Positions 13,901 to 23,000 of a stretch of 64,000 bases of DNA are shown piece after piece; the stretch's first letter is position 1; the number at the start of each line of letters is the position of its first letter. A program made the translations under genes and the position numbers. Source of the stretch: Branchiostoma floridae (lineage: Eukaryota > Chordata > Leptocardii > Amphioxiformes > Branchiostomatidae); assembly GCF_000003815.2 (NCBI RefSeq), contig NC_049990.1, forward strand, positions 19,449,258 to 19,513,257, read 5' to 3'. The notes beneath the pieces were generated by a model that made no database searches, was not told the origin of the DNA, and saw only the letters and a list, made by a program, of their open reading frames with translations.

Positions 13901-16524
13901 GGGTTGAATACAAATGTCCCTGCAATTAGGTGCTCAGCCACATGCAGGCCTTTTAGATAGGAGGTTATAAGTCACTTGAAAAGGTCACAAACACGGTAGA
14001 AAAAAAAATGTACCTAGATAGCTTGAGAGTTCGTCTGTGTTAATAGACTACATTCTGAAGCTTTAAACTGTGATTTAAACACAAAAGAAAAGATTTAGGT
14101 CGATCGAACAGTATGCAACATTTTTAAAGTATGAGTCCATTTCGTCCGAGTATGACGTCATAAAACAGGTGCTGCGCAGTCGAAAATTTGGGTAAGTCCC
14201 GAAGTCTCACCCAAAAGCTATAGCTTGAATCCTGCCCCAGATAATAAGAATGTAGTATATCTCTGGTACCAGCGTTCAGCAAGTACAATTCCTTATGCTT
14301 TACATCGCCTAGAACACATAGTAGTTCATACAACTATATTTTTGTGGCTGTACATGTGTGCGTATTTGTGTTAATTGTCTGACTGTGTGTGTGAGGGGGC
14401 GGGGGGGGGGGGGCAGTCTTCTTTCGGGGGTTGTACATTTGTGAGACCTGGAGCACAAATGTACAAGCTTTTTGCTCCTTTCTCATAATAGAGACAGACT
14501 GTCATCTCAAAAGCAAATCGTAAGCTCTAGGTTACGTGAGACTCGCTTGTCTAATTCTCAACGGCTAAATGTTTAGTAATACCTTAGTAATACACTTAAT
14601 TATGATCTGTAACGTTATAGAGGAGAAGACTCAGATAAGCAACTTTGCTTCTTGTCAAATCCTCGTCAAATAAATGTGAATAAAAAAAACCGTTATGTCA
14701 CAGAATATACCATTACGAGCGGGAAATGAAGGATAAACGCTAATCATCCAAGCATAGTCAAACTTCCCACCAGTCTATGGGTGTGGTGTCAACAGTGTCA
14801 ATTTACTAACCCAATTTTAGTAATCATAAAGTTTAATAATCATTGGCTTCTGAGAAGGGGTCTTTTGTGAGGTCTGTTTACAAAAACTGCCAGTTTGTTG
14901 ATAGATACAATCGCAAAGTGATGATATGGCTACTTCAAGACAACTGGTGTCATGACCATGACCACCGACAAGGAAACGCATTCCTAGCCGTGCTACAAAG
15001 TGTAAACAAACAGAGAGCTCGGCGTTACACTATTCAATGCTATTACCAGTCAAGCATAAACTTGAAGTTTTCACAACTTACAACAAAAGCCAGACAGACA
15101 TGACACACAATCCCACCTACAGTGGGCCCACTGAGCACCGTACGTTGTTTCTCATCCAGTTAACGTTTATCTTTTAATAGAGGTAGGTTAAGTAACACCA
15201 CGAAAATACAATGACCCTACTACGGTCGAATACAAACTACAAAATAGAAGTAGATTTCAACTTATCCAGCAATAAACTGGTTTTATATTTGGTGTTTACT
15301 AGGTAATTGTGACAAAACTGGAAATGATTATATTTTGGCCCCTTGGCGACTTTCCCTAGTACTGCAGCCAAAGTTCAGATTTAGGTATATCTCTGATTTA
15401 AGTATGATTCGCAATACATGTAGGTTGCATGGCATATGTGCAGAGTTCCTCTCGAGTCAAAATGGGACCACTATTGAGTTGGCAGTTTTTGTTCCTGATT
15501 CTTTTTCATTGCCACGCCGTGGAACTTCTTGCTAGATCATGTTTCAACGCGTCTTATTGTTGTTTCTCATGCAAGGTCCTGAGTTTGGTCAAAGCGAACA
15601 AAAGACAGTTCCTCTTTTGACAGAACTGTCAATAGAAAAACATCGGATTAAGTTTTTAAAATCATTTCCTTTACAAAGAACTAGCACAAAGCATAACATG
15701 ATATCTATTCTGTTTTCTAATGTTTTACAAATGGAACAGTTTTTCACACAATAGATATGCGGAAACCTTTATATCTAAAAAAAGAGGAACTGAATTTAAA
15801 AAAGGTTTTAAGTATTCATTTTTGAAATCTCGAAGTTCTAGCCTAAACTTTTCATAGTAGGACTTATTCCTAACTAGACCAAGTAGGCTTAACATGGCTT
15901 AGCTAGACTCTATCTAATTTTTTTGTACAAAGACAAGTAGTCTCATAAATTTTTAGTGGCCGAAGGGACAGTGGGGTGTTATCCACTGTGTCTAGGGCAT
16001 GGTATAAGAAGGAAGAGCCCATCCCCCTCCTTCCACTGCCTTTTACCTTCCCATATTAAACGCCAGGTACCCATGTCTTCACCTGAGTCAAATAAGCAAA
16101 GTCGTGTACGTGTAGCGTGACTTTCTGAAGGACATGAGGTAGAAAAACACATTGAAAGCTCTGCTGGTAACATGTACATGTATCACACTCATATAAATCG
16201 TAGTAGCATTATTTCGCCTCTCTGAAGACCCTATCATCTACAAGGGGCAACTAGCTTCACTTCTATAGTAAGGGAACATTATATATTATCAACAATTTAC
16301 ATGGACCATTGATTCATATTACAATTTACCAGTGGCGATGGTACAAGCAAATGAGCAAGAATGCTTCGCTACACTGTTTGAATTTTCTTAAAAATTGTTT
16401 CCGGGTAAGCGTGTCCCATTCAGTCTATTTACTACGTATAAACTAGGGTGATCTTACCTTGACAAAGACTCAGTAGACACAAGAGTTTTACCCCAAGTAA
16501 AGACATGACGAACGTCGTCTTCAT
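6182..16524 (-). CDS. Secreted LRP-like protein with two YWTD propellers flanking an EGF module (multi-exon gene)
   Basis: Exons in coding order: 16524-16458, 13027-12782, 12356-12194, 11676-11549, 11396-11228, 10712-10609, 10145-10026, 9835-9700, 9257-9164, 8577-8360, 7692-7558, 7283-7166 and 6571 to the end. All introns are GT/AG and the phases agree throughout, giving about 695 residues if the last exon reads through to the TAA at 6182. Residues 1-22 are a signal peptide. Residues 23-292 hold six LDL-receptor class B blades (YVYWTD, NVYWTD, YMYWTD, RLYWCD, HLYWTA visible). Residues 293-332 are a six-Cys EGF-like module, followed by a second propeller ([22 protein letters not shown]). In LRP5/6, LRP4 and LDLR such propeller-EGF blocks bind extracellular ligands. 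No LDL-A module or convincing membrane helix is seen, so a secreted product or a missing 3' part is inferred. Family assignment is firm; orthology is not. Confidence 0.88.
7765..8185 (+). mobile_element. tRNA-type SINE split by a tetranucleotide expansion
   Basis: The head (GTGTCTGGCCCAGAACCC) and tail (AAATGGGTACCTGACTTCGG) match the SINE copies at 17046-17400. The middle is replaced by the long microsatellite. The element lies in the intron between the exons at 8360 and 7692 of the LRP-like gene. Confidence 0.6.
7847..8086. repeat. Compound microsatellite (CTGA)n-(CGGA)n-(CTCA)n
   Basis: About 64 bp of CTGA, about 24 bp of CGGA and about 150 bp of CTCA follow one another. Within the CTCA part an interrupted CACACTCACT recurs every 30 bp (about 7961, 7991, 8021), a small higher-order repeat. 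Confidence 0.95.
9341..9604. mobile_element. Fold-back MITE in an intron of the LRP-like gene
   Basis: Arms at about 9341-9401 and 9534-9604 are inverted copies starting ATTATGTTACAA and containing ATATCCGTACACAAAAT and CCAACAAGCTTTCGAT. About 130 bp lies between the arms. There is no coding capacity. Confidence 0.75.
10026..10145 (-). CDS. EGF-like module exon of the LRP-like gene
   Basis: This is a symmetric phase 1-1 exon of 120 bp that encodes exactly one EGF-like module between the two propellers. Six cysteines are visible in the LRP pattern: [12 protein letters not shown], then RTCAC, then GW-L and a final TC. The single-exon module layout is the classical shuffling arrangement of the LDL receptor family. 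Confidence 0.9.
   Translation of the reverse strand, partial: HAATRTEDVNICAWPGLEGGRVLVRTAGDSRMMTSRVNN
13452..13680 (+). repeat. Dispersed repeat copy 1, in intron 1 of the LRP-like gene
   Basis: Direct repeat of 15613-15830 at roughly 75% by eye. Shared blocks include GACAGAACTGTCAA, AAATCATTTCCT, ATATGCGGAAACCTTTA and AGAGGAACT. No terminal repeats or coding sequence seen. Confidence 0.65.
15613..15830 (+). repeat. Dispersed repeat copy 2, in intron 1 of the LRP-like gene
   Basis: Partner of the repeat at 13452-13680 in the same orientation, about 2.2 kb away. The rest of the 13.0-16.5 kb intron shows only AT-rich sequence and a G-run at about 14399. Confidence 0.65.
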
Positions 16525-16680
16525 TTTTTTTCAGAACCGTCGAAAACGTCCTCTCAATAGAAGAAAGTGAGAAGACTTAGGTCTTGCTCCGTGCACTACG
16601 CAAACATCTCCTTAAGTTGCGACATCGCCTGCGGCAGGGAAAACCCACTGTCTTTTGAGCACGTGATTGACATCTCCCAC
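16380..16680 (-). repeat. Inverted-duplication copy A: promoter, signal exon and intron start
   Basis: Reading the minus strand, this segment aligns with 19790-20075 on the plus strand. Upstream the shared blocks include GGTTTTCCC, GGCGATGT and GCAAGA. After the donor they include TTTATACGTAGTAAAT, GGGACAC and CCCGGAAACAATTTTT. Both copies encode a signal peptide ending LCQ. Confidence 0.8.
16458..16524 (-). CDS. Exon 1 (signal peptide) of the LRP-like gene
   Basis: The ATG at 16524 opens 22 codons: MKTT, then a hydrophobic core containing [14 protein letters not shown]. The exon ends in phase 1 at a GTAAGAT donor. Joining to 13027 restores a Val codon, which fits a cleavage site just after Cys-Gln. 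The exon is 67 bp and is homologous to the 67-bp exon at 19926-19992 on the other strand. The first intron is 3.4 kb and filled with repeats. Confidence 0.8.
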
Positions 16681-17045
16681 CGACCAATCAGAGAGAGAAG
16701 ATCGGTGTCAGTTGACAATAACAACCTGCGTGTTTACATAAAACAAAAGCTGTGGCCCGAATCGTCAAGCAGATGTTGGGAAGGAAGCTAAGTTTTTCTG
16801 ACTTCTCTATTATTTTTTTTTTTTATATTTTCTGGCTTGACAGCATTGATTACGGGCCTGTGTGCGGTAGAATTTGAGGAAGCAACATACAAGTTGGACA
16901 AAAATAGCTGTAGGCTCGAAGGTAGCTATAGGCTAAATGGTTTTGAGTTGGGCTCACACAACAATAGGCTGTCGAGCAAGAATGAATAGGGATGTTTTGT
17001 AATGCTGAACTACTACACATGTTCTTAAATGGATGCCCGGGGATG

Positions 17046-17190
17046 TATCTAAGGGGTGGCGTCGGCCTGACCTAATGGTAGGGTGTTTGGCCCAGACCCT
17101 AGAGATCCTCGGTTGGAATCACTTAACATGCCCTGTTGACTTAGTACCCTTGGGAAAGGCATTTTCTACGTACGGCTTCCAGTGGGATTG
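17046..17190 (+). mobile_element. Degenerate tRNA-derived SINE head
   Basis: GGCGTCGG, TAATGGTAGGG, TTTGGCCCAGACCC and CCTTGGGAAAGGCA follow the same order as in the better copy just downstream. The B box is degraded. Confidence 0.55.
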
Positions 17191-17205
17191 GGTGAAAATA
17201 AGTAT

Positions 17206-17400
17206 CTATGTGGCGTCGGGCGAGGCGTAACTGGTAGAGCATTCGGCTCAGAATCTAGAGGTTCTGAGTTCGATTCCCGTCGTGCCCCCCGACGTTGTGC
17301 CCTTGGGAAAGGCACTTTACACGACCTTCCTCACTTCACCCAGGTGTAAAAATGGGTACGTACCTGACTTCGGTCGGGGAGGTAAAAGACTATCTTTACC
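17206..17400 (+). mobile_element. tRNA-derived SINE with recognisable A and B boxes
   Basis: The A-box-like TAACTGGTAGAGC and B-box-like GAGTTCGATTCCC are spaced as in a tRNA. They are followed by a non-tRNA body (CCTTGGGAAAGGCACTTTAC, then TGGGTACGTACCTGACTTCG) that recurs in other copies in the window. The acceptor stem is poorly paired, so this is a SINE, not a tRNA gene. Confidence 0.7.
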
Positions 17401-17464
17401 TTCTGTCTGTACCGTGTATGTGGCACTGTTAATATAACTTACAAAACCTGAGTGCAGTGCCACA

Positions 17465-17709
17465 TTGTCTGTAACTTTCTGTCACTGATCTCTGTATCCA
17501 GATCTATCAGGTGTGGTCTTCTGGAATGAGAACTCAGGCCCGATGAGGTACTGCTTACGGTTTATTCAATCTTCCACAAGAGCCTCTGTGCCTTGTGGAG
17601 GTATCTCTCTTCAGGTTCCTCTAACCGTCTACTGACGCTACGCATGCGTGTTAGTGTCTAGCTCATGAATATTAACCCTAGAGCTCATTACTATTAAACA
17701 CTTGTCACA
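17465..17709 (-). mobile_element. Probable LTR of a minus-strand LTR retrotransposon
   Basis: On the minus strand a polypurine tract (GGAAAAGGGGA, 17720-17710) is followed by TGTGACAAGTG, a standard start for a 3' LTR. The other end is uncertain; a nearby hairpin TGTGGCACTG/CAGTGCCACA (17419-17464) may belong to the element or to its flank. No second LTR is seen. Confidence 0.55.
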
Positions 17710-17933
17710 TCCCCTTTTCCAAGATCTTTTCTCTTACACAAAGCTATGATGTTTTCTCTCATATCATACTTAGAGTCTTTCTTTGTTCTCGATCACATGT
17801 CCTTTGCAATCTCAGTTGCTATGCAAACTAGAGTCCTTCCTGTTCTTGACATGGTCCATGGGCTCCTCGCGGGTATTAGTAAGTTAACATGCTTGCTCTA
17901 AATCTATAATATATCTGTCTTCTCATGCATGCA

Positions 17934-18392
17934 TTACTTTACGAAGTCCTTCAGATGCACTGGAGGTCGAACTGCTCGTCCGGACCGTGTTGTCATCTGT
18001 TGTCCAGCTGTGTCGTCTTTCACTGCTGTCTCTGCTGGTGGTGTTGTCGTCGTTGTTGTTGTTGGACTTGGAAGGTTGTTCTCTGTCTCCATGTTGTCCA
18101 CATCAGGAGTTGTTTCTCTGGTTTGACGGAGGTGCTTTCTATTGCGACGATACTTTCCTCCGTCGTCGGTTTGTACTTCGTATGATCTCTTGCCGACTTC
18201 CGCTATCACCTTTCCACGCTTCCAGTGGTTTGTTGTTGCGGTGAACGGTTGGCATCTTACAGTGTCTCCTACTTGGAGACGTGGCAAATCCTTTGCCTGT
18301 CTGTTGTAGTACTTGCGCTGTTTCTCTTTTTCTTTCTGGATCTTCTGTGGAATTTCCTTGGGCACGTCTGGCTCCAACAATGCTGTGTTCAT
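17934..18392 (-). pseudogene. C-terminal fragment of an LTR-retrotransposon integrase (Ty3/Gypsy-type)
   Basis: The 152-residue frame has the features of a Gypsy-type integrase tail: a Lys/Glu-rich start leading to YYNRQAKDLP, then LQVGDTVRCQP, a WKRGKVIAEVG block, and a final TRSGRAVRPP. The catalytic core and everything upstream are missing on the 5' side, so it is a truncated relic. The adjacent polypurine tract and LTR fit the order expected at a 3' end. Confidence 0.75.
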
Positions 18393-18399
18393 TATATGC

Positions 18400-19790
18400 T
18401 GACTTATACGTTATTTTACCAGTATGTAACATGTCGTCTCGTTTCGTAATTGTTAGTCTAGTGTTGTTTATGACCAAGATATTGAATATTTCGGATTTCA
18501 ACTATACATTGTCAATGTTTTCTTTTCCATAGTATAGTTGTGTATCAAGGTTATACATTTTCTTTTTCGTGTTTTTCTTGCCAAAACTTTAAATGACATT
18601 ACATGTTATTCAAATTGAATGTCCAAAACACGATGTAAAAAAAATCAACGTAAAATAAAGGGTTCAGCTTCCAACGTATAGTATATATGTTTATCTAAAC
18701 AATAATCTGACCCGACTAAATGAAGACTGAAAAGCACTCACACACCTTCAAAGAATGTGACATACATGTACGCTTTACATGCGCATGCTCTCTTCCCACG
18801 TCCCACGGTATTTGCATGAGCGAGTACTAGAATGTTATTATCATTTTTGGCAATTGAAACGAGGAAAATGATAAATATGAATCCTTTAAATCCATAACAA
18901 TATCTAACTTGATTTGTAAAGGGTAGAGAAAAAAGGATAGTTTTGCAAATTAAACCCGGCCCGTTCTTCATCAATGAAGTATTTCGGAAGAGACTCAAGA
19001 AGATGGTTCTATTGAAGGGAGTCCTTTCCCCTCCAATCTCTTCTGTCTGTGAGCAGTGTGAGCGCTATATTGGTAGCAGTCCATTTAAATCTTCCACTCA
19101 TTACCACCAGACAAACAAAAACCGTTAGTGGAAAATGATGTTGTTTTTTTCTGGTCACGCTTCACCTACCCCTATATCGAATTAGTACAGTCCGACCCAC
19201 CTTTTGGCGTCCAGCCAATTCCAATCATGACTGGCACCGTCACGCGTCGGGCCTCCATCCCACTATAGTTTTGGTTAGTCGCATCGTGCTGTCGTTTTTG
19301 TTGTCGTTTTACCCCGCTTTACCGTCAGTTATTGCCACCACAGAACCAAGAAAAATTCCGAAATATATTATGTAAATTGCAAATATTTTCCGACAAGCCC
19401 CTCTGACCCCACGAGCTTGCAATGCGTAAAGTAAAGGGGCGGGTTGCGCGCCGCACTAAAAGTCAAATGCTTTTAAGGTGTCGTTGAATGAAAGAGCTTC
19501 TATATAGCAAATATTTATGCCTCTATGAAGCAGATATTTATCCTTCTATTGAGCATAAAATTTAAGTCATTCAGTTTCCCAAGAACCAACAAATTGTATG
19601 AAAAGAGCGCCTTCTGTTTTTTCTCTGCTTTAAAAAAAGAGGTTAAACACAATGCAATCCTATCTTGATCTAGCCAGCACTAGCATTCAATTAGTCTCTT
19701 TTCAAAATGATGTTTATCACTGTTCATGTAAGCCCCCTAATTTTCTACCATATGCTGCAATTAGCCTAAGGGGATTAAACTTGCAAATAA
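18400..19790. other. No supported gene
   Basis: AT-rich sequence between the retrotransposon fragment and the plus-strand promoter copy. Only short frames without recognisable motifs were seen. Confidence 0.5.
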
Positions 19791-20075
19791 ACTATCTTAT
19801 TGGCTTACTGGTTTTCCCCGCCCTTGGGCGATGTTGCGACATAGGTTTGCTTTATGGACGGGGCAAGAACCACGTCTCGCCGATTTTCTTATGTTGGGAA
19901 GTCGTGTTCAAGGGTTTTGAAGAAAATGAAGACCAAGTGCCGCACACCCTCACTTGGGGTAACACTCCTGTGTCTTCTGAGTGTCTGTCAGGGTAAGATC
20001 CTTTTTGTTTATACGTAGTAAATGTACTGGTGGGACACCCGGAAACAATTTTTGATAAAAATACAAAGTGCTTGT
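19790..20075 (+). repeat. Inverted-duplication copy B: promoter, signal exon and intron start
   Basis: This is the partner of copy A on the opposite strand, covering about 130 bp before the ATG and about 70-90 bp after the donor. The two copies point away from each other and flank about 3.1 kb holding SINEs and an LTR retrotransposon remnant. Confidence 0.8.
19926..19992 (+). CDS. Exon 1 (signal peptide) assigned to the CCP receptor gene
   Basis: The ATG at 19926 opens 22 codons: MKTK, then a hydrophobic core with LGVTLLCLLSVCQ. It ends in phase 1 at a GTAAGATC donor, which fits the phase-1 acceptor at 32403 and makes a Val codon. It matches the minus-strand signal exon at 16458-16524 in length, phase and 15 of 22 residues. 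No better signal exon was seen closer to 32.4 kb. It could also belong to an unrecognised gene inside the large intron. Confidence 0.65.
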
Positions 20076-23000
20076 ATCTTGTTGATATTTCCCCCCTAAA
20101 AGTATGACGATACGTGCCCTAAATACTCCTTACTAGGTCCAGGTGGTGTCTTTAGAGAGGCGACACATGCTAGTGTGGTGTATGTGAGGTTACATTTCAG
20201 AGTGATGCGTTACCAGTACGTCATTACAGAGCTTTGGTGTATCTTGTTCTGTCGGATAGCGTCTAGCTATAGACAAGCACTGGTTCCAGTTAAAATGTTT
20301 CTTATTCAGAGCCAAACAAAGAGTTACTTTGCTGGTTTAAAAAACATGATTAAACTTTTCAAACATAGTCCCTTTTGTTCGTTCAAAAGGTTGCACATCT
20401 CCGTTGTGTTCCATATGGAAAAGAGTATGATGCATGTAAATCTTCGTGTCTGTTCTTTCTGTGGTGAATGAGACCTTTTCAGGTCAGTGCTCACCTCCAA
20501 GCTAAAATGTCTGCGCTTGCACGGCACGAAAAACGGAATTTAAGCATGCTTAAATGATGCTTAACGTTGACGTATTTTCCTTCTTTACGGATCTATACAT
20601 CTCTTATACGAGTACGTAAAGATTGGCGTTACGTAGTCTTTACGTAGGTGCTGATAGGTCCGTATTTTCCGGTTTTTTAAGTTGCCTTTCGGCAGCTTAA
20701 AGTTGTTGTAAATAATTACTAAAACTCATTTAAATTGCATGTAAATATTACGTTTATAAAACTTTAAGCATCGTTACGGCTTATTTACGTGTGCGTAAAG
20801 ATGATCATTAGGTGGCTTATAGGTGCGGATAGGTCCGTATTTTCCGTTTTTTTAAGTTGCCTTTCAGCAGCTTAAAGATGTTGTAAATGTTTATCAAAAC
20901 TCATTTAAATTGCAATTAAATATTAAGTTTCATAAAACTTTAAACATCGTTACGGCTCATTTACGTGTGCGTAAAGATGATCATTAGGTGCTTATAGATC
21001 CGTATTTTCCGGTTTTTTAAGTTGCCTTTCAGTAGCTTAAATATTTCGTAAATGATTATTAAAACGCCCTTAATACATGTTTAAAGTTCACGTTTATTTC
21101 TTCTGAAGCCTTTATACTTGTCATATACGTGTGCATTAAGATGTTTATAATTTGTGTATTGGTGCCCTTTTAGCAGCTTAAAGTTGTCATAAACGCTTAT
21201 TAAAACACCCTTAAGGCATGTTTAAAGTTCACGTTTATTTCCTCGTAAGTCTTTTTACGTCTCATATACGTGTGCATTAAGATGTTTATAAGATGTGTAT
21301 TGTTGCCTTTTAGCAGCTTAAAGTTGTCATAAACACTTATAAAAACACCCTTAATACATGTTTAAAGTTCCCTTTTATCTTCTCTGAAGCCTCTTTACGT
21401 CTCATATACATGCGCATTAAGAGGATTTTAATGTGTCTATATTTGTCCTTTTAGCAGCTAAAAGTTGTCATAAATACGTACTAAAACACCCTTAAGACAT
21501 GTTTAAAGTTACCTCTCTACGTCTCATATACGTGTGGATTAAGGTGATTATAAGGTGTGGATAAGTGTCATTTTAGCGGGATAAAGTTAATCATAAGCAC
21601 GTTTTAAAGCAAGAAAATACAATGGATGAAACTTTGAAATTTTATTGAATTACGAGAAAACATTACATGGAAAAGTAAAAAAAAACCTACAGCCTACTAG
21701 GTATTTGTGGCCTATCATTCTGATGTAGTCGGCAGTTGAAGCAATCACAACGGCTGTGCAATTCCGTGCAGCATCTAAGTCCACAGTCCCATTTCCAGTG
21801 TCGGGCGAAGCGTCACGGCGTAAGTTAAAAAGAGCACACAGTTCCATCTGGCCACCACAGGAATAAGAATCCGGTAAGATCTAGAGTAGTGGCCGATATG
21901 ACTCGTGTTGTTGGATGGTCTTGGACTCTTGGATTATTTGGACGCGAAACATGTTCAGCTTGCAGTCTCGGCTTCTATTAATCCGGATGGTACAATGGTC
22001 GTGATTTCCCAATCTGTGTCGATTTCCAGCAACATCAACTTGTACAGAATGATAGCCACCTACATCTTTGCGTCAAATTCCGTCACCGGGGGTCCTAGGC
22101 GGAAACAGCAGTGTCACGGCCACAACTTGCGGGTTAGAACAGGTCCAAACTTTCTTGATGATGATGATGATGATGATGATGACTGGTTTATTCAAACACA
22201 TATAATATACATGGCCCAGATAGCAGCCCTAGGGCTGAATTGATAGGCACATTTACATTTACAATTGCAATAAAATACATATTGTCATCATTAAAACAGG
22301 CATTCTACCGACTAACACCATTAAGCAATCTAAAAACTATTCACACAGAGTCATCGTTTAGCAGGGAAACCATATAGTTAATCGGGCTTCTCTTGAAACG
22401 AGTAGTGTTCGCTTTCAGAGTCTGGAGCCTGTTACTAGATCGAGTTTCTCTACCTGAGATCTCCCCACGGCATGGTGGGAGCCAGTTTCTGTAGATCGGG
22501 GATCTCCAGATGGAACTAGCATACGTTCTGCACAGTTCCTCTCGTCTCTGAGACAGTGGTGTGAGAGAGAGTTCAGTGAGTGCAGAGCTGTAGCAGGTGT
22601 AGTTCTGTCCAAGGATTATCTTACATGCTCTCTTCTGTACTCTCTCTATTGACCTAGATTCTGCAACGGTCAAACCTGGATGCCATACTTGGCATACATA
22701 TTCTAAAGCCGGGCGAACAAAACCAATGTAGACAAGAACAAGGTCACAGGTAGTCAGGCAATACTTGGACAGTGTTCTTAACATGTACAGTCTTCTGCTT
22801 CCCTTCCCTACAATCCCTTCAACATGTTTCGTCCACCTGAGGTTGCTTTGCAATGTAAGACCTAAAATACGTGCAAACTCGACGACCTCCAGCTGTGTAG
22901 GACCAACTGTGATCACAGGTGGGGGTGGGGGGTGCTTCATGAAACAGAACACGAGGACTTTACATTTCGGCGGATTTAATGTCATGTGGTTGTCATCAGT

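Noticed and set aside
17206-17290. tRNA gene with A and B boxes
   Set aside because: The acceptor and anticodon stems pair poorly, and the same head plus non-tRNA tail recurs at three other places, so it is a SINE.
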